This document shows, piece by piece, positions 48,064-58,484 of a stretch of 64,000 nt of DNA. Made by a program: the position numbers and the translations under genes. Under the pieces are notes generated by a model. It was not told the origin of the DNA. It did not search any database and saw only the letters and a program-made list of their open reading frames with translations. Source of the stretch: Gilliamella sp. App6-5 (GTDB taxonomy: Bacteria; Pseudomonadota; Gammaproteobacteria; Enterobacterales; Orbaceae); the NCBI RefSeq assembly GCF_001690525.1, contig NZ_LZGT01000038.1, positions 62,001 to 126,000 of the forward strand, in the 5' to 3' direction. Positions within the stretch are counted from its first letter, which is position 1. Each line of letters starts with the position of its first letter.

Positions 48064-48897
48064 ATGAATTTTGAAGATTTCTTAAATCATACCCTTACCT
48101 TTATCAAACGATATGATGGGGTTGTATTTAGCTATATCGCTCATTTCTGCTTTGCTATTCTTATTTTTGTTATTGGTAGAACGATTGCTAGATTTATTAG
48201 CAACCAATTAAAACGGATATTGTTCAACCGACACGTTGATCCGACCGTTGTTAAATTTGTCAGTGCTTTGTCTTATTATGCCATCATTGTCATGACATTG
48301 GTTGCCGTTTTAGGTCAATTAGGCGTACAAACGGCGTCGATTGTTGCTGTTATTGGTGCCGCTGGTTTAGCGATTGGTTTGGCATTACAAGGTTCGCTAT
48401 CTAACTTTGCCGCTGGGGTTATTTTAATTATTTTTCGTCCATTTAAAGTTGGTGAAACTGTTGTCATCAATAGCCAGCAAGGCGTTATTGATTCTATACA
48501 AATCTTCTCAACCTCTATTGTTACCCCAACGAATGAACTTGTTGTGATCCCGAATAGTCAGGTAGTGAGTGCCAACATTATTAACTATACACGTTTACCT
48601 GAAAGACGTTTAGATTTGGTAATTAATGTGGGTTATAATTCAGATATTCAAAAAGTTTATCAAGTATTAAAACAAGCCGTTGATAAAACCAATAATATAT
48701 TAACCACCAAAGAGCCAACCATTCGATTAGATGTGTTAGATGCTTCCTCAATGAATTTTAATGTTTTAGTTTGGACATTAAATGAAAATTACGGCACCGT
48801 AAAAGGTGAATTGCTTGAAAATATCAAAAATGGGCTAACTGAAAATAATATCAATATTCCATATCCAACCATGGATGTAAACCTTAATACTAAGTAA
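48064..48897 (+). CDS. mscS: Small-conductance mechanosensitive channel (MscS family)
   Basis: 277 residues with three N-terminal membrane segments, the pore-lining TM3 (AGLAIGLALQGSLSNFAAGVILIIFRPFKVGE, about residues 100-132) and a cytosolic beta/alpha cage. Length and the GLALQGSLSNFAAG motif match E. coli MscS. Releases solutes on osmotic downshock. Followed by a strong terminator. Confidence 0.93.
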   Translation: MNFEDFLNHTLTFIKRYDGVVFSYIAHFCFAILIFVIGRTIARFISNQLKRILFNRHVDPTVVKFVSALSYYAIIVMTLVAVLGQLGVQTASIVAVIGAAGLAIGLALQGSLSNFAAGVILIIFRPFKVGETVVINSQQGVIDSIQIFSTSIVTPTNELVVIPNSQVVSANIINYTRLPERRLDLVINVGYNSDIQKVYQVLKQAVDKTNNILTTKEPTIRLDVLDASSMNFNVLVWTLNENYGTVKGELLENIKNGLTENNINIPYPTMDVNLNTK

Positions 48898-48904
48898 CAG
48901 TTAT

Positions 48905-48940
48905 ACAAAACGCCGTCGATATCTATTAACGGCGTTTTGT
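48905..48940. terminator. Bidirectional terminator between mscS and cysE
   Basis: ACAAAACGCCGT (48905-48916) and ACGGCGTTTTGT (48929-48940) form a 12-bp stem ending in T-rich sequence on both strands, between convergent genes. Confidence 0.88.
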
Positions 48941-48955
48941 ATTATTTAATAACAA

Positions 48956-49828
48956 TTAAATATCTTGATCCATATTTAAAGCTGGCTTGTCGCAATCAGG
49001 GCAACCCACCACTTTTGCTGGCACGCCGGCAACGGTGGTATGCGGAGGCACAGGATCTAACACAACTGAACCCGCACCAATTTTAGCTCCTTTGCCTATT
49101 TCAATATTGCCTAAAATCGTGGAATGCGCACCAATCATTACGCCCTCACGAATTTTTGGGTGGCGATCACCATTTTGTTTACCCGTGCCACCTAAGGTGA
49201 CGGATTGTAAAATAGAAACATCGTTTTCAATTACCACGGTTTCACCAATCACAATGCCTGTTGCATGATCAAACATCACCCCATAGCCAATTTTTGCTGC
49301 TGGGTGAATATCTACCCCAAACACTATCGCAATCTGGCTTTGTAAAAAAATCGCCAATGATTTACGATTTTGCTGCCAAAGCCAATGAGCAATTCGATAA
49401 GCTTGTAGTGATAAAAAACCTTTGTAATAAAGCAGTGGCGTTGAATAATAATGAGTTGCTGGATCGCGAATATAGACAGCTAGAATATCGTTTATTGCGG
49501 ACTGAATAATATTTTCATCAGCTTTATATGCTTGCCGAGCAATTTCACGAATTTCAATAGCCGGCATAACCTGAGAAACAAGCTTATTAGCTAAAATATA
49601 GCTTAAAGCACTACCCAGATCTTCATGATTGAGCAAAGTTGCATGGAAATAACTCGCCAGCATTGGTTCACTTTCGACTAATGTCGATGCTTCTTGTCGA
49701 ATGGCTTGCCATAACATCTCGGGTTTAACGACTATTTTTGCATCGTTCACGACACGTTCCTGTACACAATAACTAAAATTGTTAACATTGTTTCGCAAAC
49801 TTAACCTAGAAGCAAGTTTTGTATTCAT
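48956..49828 (-). CDS. cysE: Serine acetyltransferase CysE
   Basis: First committed enzyme of cysteine synthesis (serine plus acetyl-CoA to O-acetylserine). 290 residues; the N-terminal helical domain has EPMLASYFHATLLNHEDLGSALSYILANKL and the C-terminal left-handed beta-helix has DIHPAAKIGYGVMFDHATGIVIGE and VTLGGTGKQNGDRHPKI. It ends in an Ile (DQDI), the residue that docks into CysK. The N-terminal extension is about 20 residues longer than in E. coli. Confidence 0.95.
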   Translation of the reverse strand: MNTKLASRLSLRNNVNNFSYCVQERVVNDAKIVVKPEMLWQAIRQEASTLVESEPMLASYFHATLLNHEDLGSALSYILANKLVSQVMPAIEIREIARQAYKADENIIQSAINDILAVYIRDPATHYYSTPLLYYKGFLSLQAYRIAHWLWQQNRKSLAIFLQSQIAIVFGVDIHPAAKIGYGVMFDHATGIVIGETVVIENDVSILQSVTLGGTGKQNGDRHPKIREGVMIGAHSTILGNIEIGKGAKIGAGSVVLDPVPPHTTVAGVPAKVVGCPDCDKPALNMDQDI

Positions 49829-49848
49829 TTATCACCACGTTAAAAAGC

Positions 49849-49875
49849 AAAATGGAAATTCCATGTTTCCATTTT
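49849..49875 (-). terminator. Terminator of the permease gene cscB
   Basis: AAAATGGAAA and TTTCCATTTT form a 10-bp stem with a 7-base loop, followed on the minus strand by GCTTTTTAA. Confidence 0.7.
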
Positions 49876-49905
49876 GTTATTATTGTTAGCGCGAATTTAA
49901 GATTA

Positions 49906-51147
49906 TTATTGTTTTGATTTTTGCTCATCGCTTAAAGTAAATATTGCTATCACCGAAGTCAGTAAAACAACACCGGCAAGGACATAAAATGTTGTCGAAT
50001 ATCCGGTATTATCAAATAATTTACCAACTAGCCATGACAACCCAATAACGCCAAGATTGGATGAAATATTAAACCCAACTAAATAAAGGGTCGCCGATAA
50101 TCTTGCATCAAAATTACCCACAATATATTTGAACATTGCCAAAATAAATAATGGTATTTCGATCGCATGAAAGAGTTTAACGAAAGAAATCAAATAAATA
50201 TTATCCAATGTTGCCGATAACGCAATTCGGCAAATCATAACTAGGGCTGCAACTAATAATGATTTTTTAGCCCCCATTTTGTTAATAAAATAAGGCGCAA
50301 TAATCATACAAGTTGCTTCTAAAAAGACTTGGAAAGAATTTAAATAACCATAAACTTGATAACCATCTTCTTTCTTTTCAAAAAAACTGGTATAAAAATT
50401 CGGAAATAATTGCTGATCATAGATGGTATAAAAGCTGTAAGTACCAATAACAAACAAGACAAACAACCAAAATTTTTGTAAGCCAAATAGTGAGAAAATT
50501 TCACCCATTGTGGGTATGGACGATGTTTTTTCTGTTAAAGCAGTATTGTTATTTTCGGTCTGCGATCCTTGATAGTGTGTTGGCTTAAATACAATATTAA
50601 TAACTAAAAAGATAGCGGCAACCACCGATGCCATCCAAAAGTTAATATGCGGATCAATACTAAATAAAATACCCGCAACAAAGGTGGCAGCCGCATAACC
50701 AAACGATCCCCAAAAACGCGCAGGACCAAATTCAAAACCAAATAATCGACTAATACGTTCAATAAACGAATCAATCAAAGCACTACCTGAAATAAAGCTA
50801 GCACTTAAAACAGGGGCTCCGATACACACACCAAAAATGAAATCATTTTTCAATAAAGGCTCATACACATAAATTAAGAATGGACCAATAAGTACCATAA
50901 TAATACTTTGAAAGGTTACTACCGCTTTTCCTATTTGTAATTTATCTTGGATAATGCCATAGAAGATCATAAAAAACATGGCTGCGGCAGAATTAGCTGC
51001 ATAAACAATACCTAGCTGTTCGCCCGATAAGCCTATTTTACCTTTTAACCAAATGGCATAAAAAGACCACCAAAGCGACCAAGCAGCGTAAAACGTAATA
51101 AGGTAACCAGACGAGAACCAATAGTTTCTATTTTGTATCATATTCAT
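49906..51147 (-). CDS. cscB: LacY-family oligosaccharide:H+ symporter, probably sucrose permease
   Basis: 413 residues, 12 membrane segments, MFS fold of the LacY/CscB/RafB family (NYWFSSGYLITFYAAWSLWWSFYAIWL; GFEFGPARFWGSFGYA). It is divergent from a LacI-type regulator, and GH32 invertase and fructokinase genes with the same operators lie 4-6 kb away, so sucrose is the likely substrate. Raffinose or melibiose cannot be excluded from sequence alone. Confidence 0.85.
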   Translation of the reverse strand: MNMIQNRNYWFSSGYLITFYAAWSLWWSFYAIWLKGKIGLSGEQLGIVYAANSAAAMFFMIFYGIIQDKLQIGKAVVTFQSIIMVLIGPFLIYVYEPLLKNDFIFGVCIGAPVLSASFISGSALIDSFIERISRLFGFEFGPARFWGSFGYAAATFVAGILFSIDPHINFWMASVVAAIFLVINIVFKPTHYQGSQTENNNTALTEKTSSIPTMGEIFSLFGLQKFWLFVLFVIGTYSFYTIYDQQLFPNFYTSFFEKKEDGYQVYGYLNSFQVFLEATCMIIAPYFINKMGAKKSLLVAALVMICRIALSATLDNIYLISFVKLFHAIEIPLFILAMFKYIVGNFDARLSATLYLVGFNISSNLGVIGLSWLVGKLFDNTGYSTTFYVLAGVVLLTSVIAIFTLSDEQKSKQ

Positions 51148-51183
51148 GTTTATTACTCTTATATTGTTGAAATTTGATGAAGT

Positions 51184-51208
51184 TTAACGTTAACATGTTA
51201 ATGTTAAC
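51184..51208. promoter_or_regulatory. CscR-type operators between cscB and cscR
   Basis: TTAACGTTAA (51184-51193) and GTTAATGTTAAC (51197-51208) lie in the divergent promoter region and match the operators in the cscA-cscK region. A further half site GTTAAC is at about 51258. Confidence 0.75.
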
Positions 51209-51355
51209 ATTATGACCATATTTAATACGAAATAGATAGAATCGATTATCATAAATGTTAACCTCCTCACACTTTTTATCATTTATATTTGTGGTATCAT
51301 CTCCCATAAGTAATGACCGATAATAATTTTATCTTGTTAAGCAAAAGGATTAACA

Positions 51356-52360
51356 ATGGCTTCACTTAAGGATGTTGCAAAATTAGCATCTGTTTCACTG
51401 ATGACGGTTTCACGTGCAATAAATAATCCTGACAAATTAAATAAAGAAACTTATAAACGCGTTAAACAAGCTATTGAGCAACTTAATTATGTGCCTGATT
51501 TATCGGCAAGAAAGATTCGTGGTGATAACTCGGGACCTTCTGCTATTGGTGTTTTAGCATTAGAAACCGCCATGACACCGTTTTCAGTAGAATTACTCCA
51601 AGCCATAGAAAAAACTGCTCAAAATCATGGATGGAATACCTTTATTGTTAATTTATTTGATGATAAAGATGCCGATCATGCCATTAATACCCTACTGTCA
51701 TATCGCCCTAACGGTATCATCTATACCACAATGGGATTAAGAAAAGTTGAACTGCCTGAAAAGTTATTAGATAAAAATGTTGTATTAGCTAACTGCATAA
51801 GCGATTCAAAGCAACTTGCTTGCTATATTCCTGATGACTATTTAGGTCAATATCAAGCCATGCAACAAGTCATAAATAAAGGCTATAAAAAGCCGTTATG
51901 TATCTATTTATCAGAAAACACATTAGCAGGCAAAACCAGACGTAAAGCCGTTGAGCAAGCGTGGCTCGATGCGGGTTACCATTTAAATGCTATTACCAGT
52001 TATCACACCTCAATATTATCAGATGACCTTGCACAAGAATATATGATGACGGTTGATATATTGAAACAACATTGTCATAAAGCACCTGATTTTGATGTAC
52101 TGATTTGTGGTAATGATCGAATCGCTTTTGTTGCTTATCAATTTTTACTCGGTCAAGGATTAAGTATTCCAAATGACATTGCTGTATTAGGTTACGATAA
52201 TATGGTGGGAACGGGTGAACTATTTTATCCACCATTAACGACAGTCCAGTTGCCTCATTATGAGATTGGCCAACAAGCAGCGTTACATATTATTCATGGC
52301 AAAAGCCAAAAAGAGATAATACAGGTAGCATCACCTTATTTAGAAAGAGCCTCTTTGTAA
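51356..52360 (+). CDS. cscR: LacI-family repressor of the sucrose genes
   Basis: 334-residue LacI-family regulator. Helix-turn-helix SLKDVAKLASVSLMTVSRAINNPDKL at the N-terminus, then hinge LSARKIRG and a periplasmic-binding-like core. AAGGA precedes the ATG. Divergent from cscB, with GTTAACGTTAAC-type operators at both cscB-cscR and cscA-cscK, so it probably controls the whole regulon. Confidence 0.85.
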   Translation: MASLKDVAKLASVSLMTVSRAINNPDKLNKETYKRVKQAIEQLNYVPDLSARKIRGDNSGPSAIGVLALETAMTPFSVELLQAIEKTAQNHGWNTFIVNLFDDKDADHAINTLLSYRPNGIIYTTMGLRKVELPEKLLDKNVVLANCISDSKQLACYIPDDYLGQYQAMQQVINKGYKKPLCIYLSENTLAGKTRRKAVEQAWLDAGYHLNAITSYHTSILSDDLAQEYMMTVDILKQHCHKAPDFDVLICGNDRIAFVAYQFLLGQGLSIPNDIAVLGYDNMVGTGELFYPPLTTVQLPHYEIGQQAALHIIHGKSQKEIIQVASPYLERASL

Positions 52361-52821
52361 TTGAAATAAAATATATTAGCTCAAACCAAATAAAGGCATA
52401 AAAAAAACAGATCTGAAACATTGTTTAACCCCCCAATCCCATTTTCAATTTTGTCTATTTTGCTTTTAATGATGACGGTTAATTCCGTCATTAAATCCTA
52501 TAATAAATAGATCTATTGCAACGGCATCATTTAAATTTGCATGGTTAGATTAAAATTTTTAAAGCAATAAAAATATTATAACTTTCAAAGATAATGAGAA
52601 AATTATTCATTGTACAATGGGTTAAGTTCTATTATTATAAAAAATATAATTTCATTATGGAGTACACCTGTGTAGCTTTTTGCGCGTTCTTTTTATCAAT
52701 AATAATTATAGTTACTCGCGTGATGCACACAAGCCATATTTTCCCTATCAACTTTTGATAACCTTATAGATGCATTGCTTCACGCGGCAATTTTCCTTTT
52801 TTTCAGTGGTGATTAAATTCA
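52361..52821. other. Intergenic region before the SulP gene
   Basis: About 460 bp. It contains hairpin-repeat copy 2 (52471-52518). The rest is AT-rich without a recognisable ORF or operator. Confidence 0.45.
52471..52518 (+). repeat. Hairpin repeat, copy 2
   Basis: ATGACGG/CCGTCAT stem with TTAATT loop (52472-52491) and TAAATCCTATAATAAA tail. Aligned with the copy at 8721, two stem base pairs differ and both are compensated (G-C to A-T, A-T to G-C). This indicates selection on the structure. Confidence 0.6.
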
Positions 52822-54303
52822 ATGCAATCTTTACGTAAACAATGGTTTTCCAATATCAGAAATGATGTTCTATCGGGTGTCGTTGTAGCGCTTGCCCTTA
52901 TTCCTGAAGCAATTGCTTTCTCAATTATTGCCGGTGTTGATCCTAAAGTAGGACTATATGCGGCTTTTTGTATAGCTGTTGTTACTGCTTTTGCGGGTGG
53001 TCGCCCAGGTATGATTTCTGCTGCTACAGGTGCAATGGCGCTAGTCATTGCCGGACTGGTTAAAAATCATGGGGTTGAATATTTACTGGTCGCGACAATC
53101 TTATGCGGTATTTTTCAGATTATTGCCGGTTTTCTTCAATTAGGGAACTTAATGCGCTTTGTTTCTCGCTCTGTGGTAACGGGGTTTGTTAATGCATTAG
53201 CCATCTTAATTTTTTTAGCACAACTACCTGAGCTAACCAATGTCACATGGCATGTCTATGCCATGACCATTGCTGGGCTTGGCATTATTTACCTGTTCCC
53301 TTATATCCCCAAAGTAGGAAAAATGATTCCTTCACCGCTACTTTGCATTCTTATTCTTACCGGTATCTATATGTATTTTGGCATGGATATACGAACGGTG
53401 GGTGATATGGGTACATTACCCACCAGCTTGCCTACGTTTTTACTCCCGAATGTTCCTTTTAACCTTGATACCTTATTGATTATTCTGCCTTACTCTCTTT
53501 CATTAGCCATTGTCGGCTTATTAGAATCAATGATGACTGCAACCATTGTAGATGATATTACCGATACGCCGAGTGATAAAAATCGAGAGTGCAAGGGACA
53601 AGGTATTGCTAATATCGTGACAGGTTTTTTTGGCGGTATGGCGGGGTGTGCAATGATTGGGCAATCAATTATCAATATGAAGTCAGGCGGACGAACGCGT
53701 CTATCCTCATTTATCGCTGGGACGGTACTTTTATTATTAGTTGTTTTTTTACAAGACTGGGTAAGCCAAATTCCAATGGCTGCGTTAGTAGCAGTGATGA
53801 TCATGGTTTCCATTGGTACCTTTAGCTGGGATTCGATTAAAAACCTGAAATCATACCCACTTTCAACCAATATTGTGATGCTCGCAACTGTAGTTGTCGT
53901 TGTATTTACCCATAATCTTGCTTATGGCGTATTTATTGGGGTATTACTGGCATCACTATTTTATGCCAATAAAGTTGCTCATTACCTACAAATTAAAACT
54001 GAGCAACCTAGCAAGGAACAACGTATTTATACCGTATATGGACAAGTATTTTTTGCTTCCTCTGCAAAATTTATTAGTTCATTTGATTTAAAAGAGGTTA
54101 TACAAAAGGTAACAATCGATCTTACCCATGCACATTTTTGGGATATAACCGCTGTAGCGGCTTTAGATAAAGTGGTGATTAAATTCCGTAAAGAAGGTGC
54201 ACAAGTGGAAGTGTTAGGGCTAAATAAAGCCAGTAGTACAATTGTAGACCATTTTGGGGTTTATGATAAACGAGATGCAAAACAAAAGCTAAATAATCAC
54301 TAA
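52822..54303 (+). CDS. SulP (SLC26) anion transporter with STAS domain
   Basis: 493 residues. The membrane domain (about 1-390) carries the SulP signature [29 protein letters not shown] and repeated TM3/TM10-type segments. A cytoplasmic STAS domain (about 400-485: [40 protein letters not shown]) follows. Family members move sulfate, bicarbonate or carboxylates; which one cannot be told. It sits between cscR and cscA without shared operators. Confidence 0.88.
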   Translation: MQSLRKQWFSNIRNDVLSGVVVALALIPEAIAFSIIAGVDPKVGLYAAFCIAVVTAFAGGRPGMISAATGAMALVIAGLVKNHGVEYLLVATILCGIFQIIAGFLQLGNLMRFVSRSVVTGFVNALAILIFLAQLPELTNVTWHVYAMTIAGLGIIYLFPYIPKVGKMIPSPLLCILILTGIYMYFGMDIRTVGDMGTLPTSLPTFLLPNVPFNLDTLLIILPYSLSLAIVGLLESMMTATIVDDITDTPSDKNRECKGQGIANIVTGFFGGMAGCAMIGQSIINMKSGGRTRLSSFIAGTVLLLLVVFLQDWVSQIPMAALVAVMIMVSIGTFSWDSIKNLKSYPLSTNIVMLATVVVVVFTHNLAYGVFIGVLLASLFYANKVAHYLQIKTEQPSKEQRIYTVYGQVFFASSAKFISSFDLKEVIQKVTIDLTHAHFWDITAVAALDKVVIKFRKEGAQVEVLGLNKASSTIVDHFGVYDKRDAKQKLNNH

Positions 54304-54410
54304 GCCAATAGGGTAATGAAAAAATAATGCGCTACATTGATAGTTTTAAATCATGATTTATTGTTTGTGATTATATGGAATAGGGCAATAAAAACGCAGC
54401 TTTTAAAACG

Positions 54411-54437
54411 AAAATTCACTGCCAATAGGCAGTGAAT
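54411..54437 (-). terminator. Terminator between SulP gene and cscA
   Basis: ATTCACTGCC and GGCAGTGAAT pair over ten positions around AATA. The minus strand continues into TTTTCG, so it mainly serves cscA. Confidence 0.8.
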
Positions 54438-54442
54438 AGAAA

Positions 54443-55912
54443 TTACGCATAAATGGACTTCAATTGCCAACTTTCCAATTTTTTAACTTTCGCTTTTCCA
54501 TTTTCAGCAAATAGGTTGATGACTCGCTCGGCCGGTAATTGTGGATAAATACGACTAGTGAGACTATACAAATCATCATTAACAAAAACCTCGACAGATG
54601 AGGCATCAATAAAAATATGCAAAGTTAGCTTATCTGTTTTTGGTAGCGGTACGCTACGATAACCGCTTAATTCAAGACCGGATAAACTGCGATCAAGTAT
54701 AATTCGATCGGATTGTAAATCAACATATAGTAACGTTGCTTGTTTACCATCTCCAGTGGCTGCAAGTTGCAAACCAAAACGTTCAGCATCGCTTTTATTT
54801 AAATCAAATTCAACATTAACTTCACAACTAATGGATTGAATATTGGTGTGTTTAAGTTCATTACTCAGCATTATTTCACCAAATAATTCCGGTTTTTCTC
54901 GCAATGTTTCAAGTTCTTTAATCGGGCGGTTTCGGACTTTATTATCTTGATCTAAAATGAGTTCACGCGGCAGTGTAAATGCACCAGCCCATTTATCTTT
55001 TTTGCTTGGCATCGCTGACTCCCACATATCCATCCAAGCAAACCCAATACGACGCCCATCAGCAGCAAGAAATGATTGCGGTGCATAAAAATCATGCCCA
55101 AAATCCATCTCTTGAAAAGGTTTAACCATTGAAAATTGTTGCCCTGGTTGCCAATCACCCACAATATAACCTGATTGAAATCGATTGCGGTACTGATAGC
55201 CTGTTGCTTTCATACCCTGTGGCGAGAACATCAAAACCCATTTATCACCCAGCGGAAAAAAGTCAGGACATTCAAGCATATAAACATCAGGATCGATACC
55301 ACTTACCACGACATGATCAAATATCCAATTTTTTAAGTCATCTGAACTATAAAGTAAAACTTGCCCCACATCATTTGGCGTTCGTTGACCGACCACCATC
55401 CACCATTTGCCATCTTGTGGCCACACTTTAGGATCGCGAAAGTGCATAATACCATTTTTTGGCGTAAGTACTGTGCCTTGCTTTTCAAAATGAATGCCAT
55501 CTTTGCTACTCGCCAGACATTGGACTTGCCGAATCTGCTCATCATTACCTTGACCTGCTAACCAAAGATGACCTGTATAAATTAAGCATAATTCACCATG
55601 GTTATCGACCGCTGAGCCAGAAAAACAACCGCTTTTATCAAATTCTTGATCAGGAGCAATCGCGATTGGCAATCTACGCCATGTAACCAAATCATCACTA
55701 ACAGCATGTCCCCAATGCATTGGACCCCAATTTTCATCGTAAGGATGATGCTGATAAAAAGCATGATATTGACCGTTAAAGTAAATCAAACCATTAGGAT
55801 CATTCATCCAACCTGCTGAGGGTGCTAAATGAAAATGTGGGTAGTATTGTTTATTCATCACTTTTTCTAACGCTTTAACAGCTTGATTGGCTTTATCAAT
55901 AGCAATAGACAT
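54443..55912 (-). CDS. cscA: GH32 sucrose (sucrose-6-phosphate) hydrolase
   Basis: 489 residues from the ATG at 55912 (AAGGGG just upstream). The five-bladed propeller shows the nucleophile motif WMNDPNGL, FRDPKVW and the acid/base ECPDFF; the C-terminal beta-sandwich begins near 340. It splits sucrose or its 6-phosphate. With an H+ symporter rather than a PTS transporter nearby, free sucrose is the likelier substrate. Divergent from the fructokinase. Confidence 0.9.
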   Translation of the reverse strand: MSIAIDKANQAVKALEKVMNKQYYPHFHLAPSAGWMNDPNGLIYFNGQYHAFYQHHPYDENWGPMHWGHAVSDDLVTWRRLPIAIAPDQEFDKSGCFSGSAVDNHGELCLIYTGHLWLAGQGNDEQIRQVQCLASSKDGIHFEKQGTVLTPKNGIMHFRDPKVWPQDGKWWMVVGQRTPNDVGQVLLYSSDDLKNWIFDHVVVSGIDPDVYMLECPDFFPLGDKWVLMFSPQGMKATGYQYRNRFQSGYIVGDWQPGQQFSMVKPFQEMDFGHDFYAPQSFLAADGRRIGFAWMDMWESAMPSKKDKWAGAFTLPRELILDQDNKVRNRPIKELETLREKPELFGEIMLSNELKHTNIQSISCEVNVEFDLNKSDAERFGLQLAATGDGKQATLLYVDLQSDRIILDRSLSGLELSGYRSVPLPKTDKLTLHIFIDASSVEVFVNDDLYSLTSRIYPQLPAERVINLFAENGKAKVKKLESWQLKSIYA

Positions 55913-55971
55913 AAAAACCCCTTTTTTATCCAATATTAGATACCTTTATCTAATGGTATCTTAATTTGATT

Positions 55972-55983
55972 GTTAACGTTAAC
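55972..55983. promoter_or_regulatory. CscR-type operator near cscA
   Basis: GTTAACGTTAAC, a perfect 12-bp palindrome, 60 bp upstream of the cscA start. Confidence 0.8.
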
Positions 55984-56008
55984 TGTTAATGAAATTAGAG
56001 ATAAAATA

Positions 56009-56024
56009 TGTGATGATAGTCACA
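56009..56024. promoter_or_regulatory. CRP site between cscA and cscK
   Basis: TGTGA-TGATAG-TCACA matches the CRP consensus and lies between the two LacI-type operators. Confidence 0.85.
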
Positions 56025-56028
56025 CATT

Positions 56029-56040
56029 TTTAACGTTAAC
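56029..56040. promoter_or_regulatory. CscR-type operator near cscK
   Basis: TTTAACGTTAAC, one mismatch from the operator at 55972. The two are centred 57 bp apart, which would allow looping. Confidence 0.75.
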
Positions 56041-56230
56041 AATGAATTTTTTGCCAAATGATTTAGTCTATGACAAACTTTTAAAATATAACTATCATTA
56101 ATTCAATAATAAATTAAACATCAAAGACTTTATTAAAAAGCAAGAAGATGGCGTATTTCACAAAATTAAAATAATCTGCCTCTACGCTAGATTAGATTAC
56201 CTTAGTCACTAACTATAATCGAGTTAAAAA

Positions 56231-57190
56231 ATGAATAATACTAAAGTTTGGTCCCTTGGGGATGCCGTTATTGATTTGTTACCATTTGGTGATATGAATT
56301 ATCAAGCCTGTGCGGGTGGCGCACCAGCTAATGTCGCAATTGGTATTGCTAAATTGGGGCTACCTTCTGCTTTTATTGGCCGTGTTGGTAATGATCCTTT
56401 TGGTCATTTTATGGAAAAAACGTTCCGTGACTATCATGTTGATTGCCAAAGCCTTGAAAAAGATGATCACTATAAAACGAGTACTGTTGTTGTTGATTTA
56501 GGTCAAAATGGGGAACGGAGTTTTACTTTTTTGGTTTCACCTTCAGCTGATCAATTTTTGTCTGAGCAAGCGATTCCTGATTTTAACCAAGATATTTTAC
56601 ATTTTTGCTCTTTGGCGCTAGTCGGCCACACTTGTCGACAAACGCTTAAAACTGCCATTGAAAACCTTACCGCTAAAAATGGCTTAATTAGCTTCGATGT
56701 TAACTTGCGTGAGCAAATGTGGGCAAATAAAGATGAAATGCACACAACTATTACTCAATTTTGTCATGATGCCGATATCCTTAAGCTATCAGATGAAGAA
56801 CTATTTTGGCTCACGCAATGCAATGACTGGCATGAAGCATTAAGTAAACTACAACAACACTATGAGGCACCATTAAAGTTAATTACTAAAGGTAAAGATG
56901 GCAGTATTGCCTTATGGCAAGGCAAAACATTTTCGTTTGATTCGTACCATGTAAATAGTATTGATACTACCGGTGCGGGCGATGCCTTTGTGGCAGGACT
57001 ACTTAGCAGTATTGCCTCATCAGGAATGCCTGAAGATAAACTCATGTTAGAAAGCATGATGACGATAGCTAGTGCGTGCGGTGCCTTAGCGACCACCCAA
57101 AAAGGTGCGTTAACTGCGCTACCCGATAGCGCATTTTTACAATCATTTATTAGCGATAATCCAACATTAACCGCTAAACAAATCGCTTAG
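56231..57190 (+). CDS. cscK: Fructokinase (PfkB family)
   Basis: 319-residue ribokinase-family sugar kinase. Signature 1 GGAPANVAIGIAKLG (about 28-42) and signature 2 DTTGAGDAFVAG (about 246-257, with catalytic D) are present. It phosphorylates fructose released by the hydrolase. Shares the divergent control region with cscA. Confidence 0.93.
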   Translation: MNNTKVWSLGDAVIDLLPFGDMNYQACAGGAPANVAIGIAKLGLPSAFIGRVGNDPFGHFMEKTFRDYHVDCQSLEKDDHYKTSTVVVDLGQNGERSFTFLVSPSADQFLSEQAIPDFNQDILHFCSLALVGHTCRQTLKTAIENLTAKNGLISFDVNLREQMWANKDEMHTTITQFCHDADILKLSDEELFWLTQCNDWHEALSKLQQHYEAPLKLITKGKDGSIALWQGKTFSFDSYHVNSIDTTGAGDAFVAGLLSSIASSGMPEDKLMLESMMTIASACGALATTQKGALTALPDSAFLQSFISDNPTLTAKQIA

Positions 57191-57304
57191 TCAAGAAAAG
57201 CATGAATAGGGCAGCAACATTGAACATAATACTGTCAAAATGTCATTGCGATTGACTGCCCTTACGACCTATTTAATCCATTGATTATAAAAATTAAATA
57301 GCAT

Positions 57305-58483
57305 TTAACACAGACCACATTGTGATCTTGCCCATTGATCTATCATAAAAACATCGTCAATAGTCGATGGTTCAGGGAAAGCCAATTGATCTAATACTTT
57401 TGCTACATTTTTGGCAATATCCATAAAACCTATTTTATGTTGCAAAAAGGCTTCTACCGCAATTTCATTCGCTGCGTTAAGTGCCGTTGTGGCAGCTTGT
57501 CCTTGATTAGACGCTTCTATTGCCAATTTTAAACAAGGATAACGATTAAAATCAGGCTGTGTAAACGTTAAAGTCGAAATTTGACAAAAATCCAAAGGCG
57601 GTACACTTGATGGAACCCGATCGGGGTAAGACATGGCATAAGCAATCGGCGTGCACATATCAGGCACACCCAGTTCTGCCACCACACTACCATCTTGATA
57701 ACGTACCATGGAGTGAATAATCGATTGCGGATGAATAATAATTTCCATTTCGTCAGTATTTGCATTAAATAACCAACGTGCTTCGATATACTCAAGTCCT
57801 TTATTCATCATGGTTGCCGAATCCACAGAAATCTTTTTACCCATCGACCAGTTAGGATGTGCAACCGCTTGTGCTGGCGTAACCGATGCAAGCTTATCGA
57901 ATTCCCAATCGCGAAACGGCCCACCAGAACCTGTTAAAACTATTTTAGTAATACCCTGTTCAGCCAAATTCGCAAAACCTAAATTATGCTGTACTGCCAT
58001 TGGCAAACTCTGAAAAATAGCGTTATGTTCACTATCCACCGGCAACAGTTCAGCGCCATACTCTTTAACCGCTTGCATAAACAGATGCCCACAGGTCACG
58101 AGTGATTCTTTATTAGCAAGCAAAATACGTTTACCTTTTTTAATTGCCGCAAGGGTTGGTTTTAGCCCAGCAGCACCCACAATAGCGGCCATCACTTGAT
58201 CGACTTCGGGCAACTGCGATAAATCACAAATGGCTTGTTCACCGCTTAACACTTCAATATCCAATTTTAGATTGGCAAGATTTGCTCTTAGCTCCTTAGC
58301 CGCTTGCGCTGTTGCCATGGCAACGTATTTAGGCTTAAAGATCAAACATTGCTCAGTCATTTTGGCAACATTATTACCACCCACTAAGGCATACGCCTTA
58401 AACAGATGTGGATTTTGAGCAATAACGGTTAGCGTACTGCAACCAATTGAACCTGTCGACCCTAAAATTGTGATATTTTTCAT
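57305..58483 (-). CDS. dxr: 1-deoxy-D-xylulose 5-phosphate reductoisomerase
   Basis: NADPH-dependent second enzyme of the MEP isoprenoid pathway, 392 residues. Seen: ILGSTGSIG at the N-terminus, ANKESLV, the metal-site [11 protein letters not shown], and GGPFRDW. It begins one base after the deoR stop, so it is translationally coupled to deoC-deoR, an unusual place for dxr (normally with frr, uppS or cdsA). Confidence 0.95.
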   Translation of the reverse strand: MKNITILGSTGSIGCSTLTVIAQNPHLFKAYALVGGNNVAKMTEQCLIFKPKYVAMATAQAAKELRANLANLKLDIEVLSGEQAICDLSQLPEVDQVMAAIVGAAGLKPTLAAIKKGKRILLANKESLVTCGHLFMQAVKEYGAELLPVDSEHNAIFQSLPMAVQHNLGFANLAEQGITKIVLTGSGGPFRDWEFDKLASVTPAQAVAHPNWSMGKKISVDSATMMNKGLEYIEARWLFNANTDEMEIIIHPQSIIHSMVRYQDGSVVAELGVPDMCTPIAYAMSYPDRVPSSVPPLDFCQISTLTFTQPDFNRYPCLKLAIEASNQGQAATTALNAANEIAVEAFLQHKIGFMDIAKNVAKVLDQLAFPEPSTIDDVFMIDQWARSQCGLC

Positions 58484-58484
58484 A

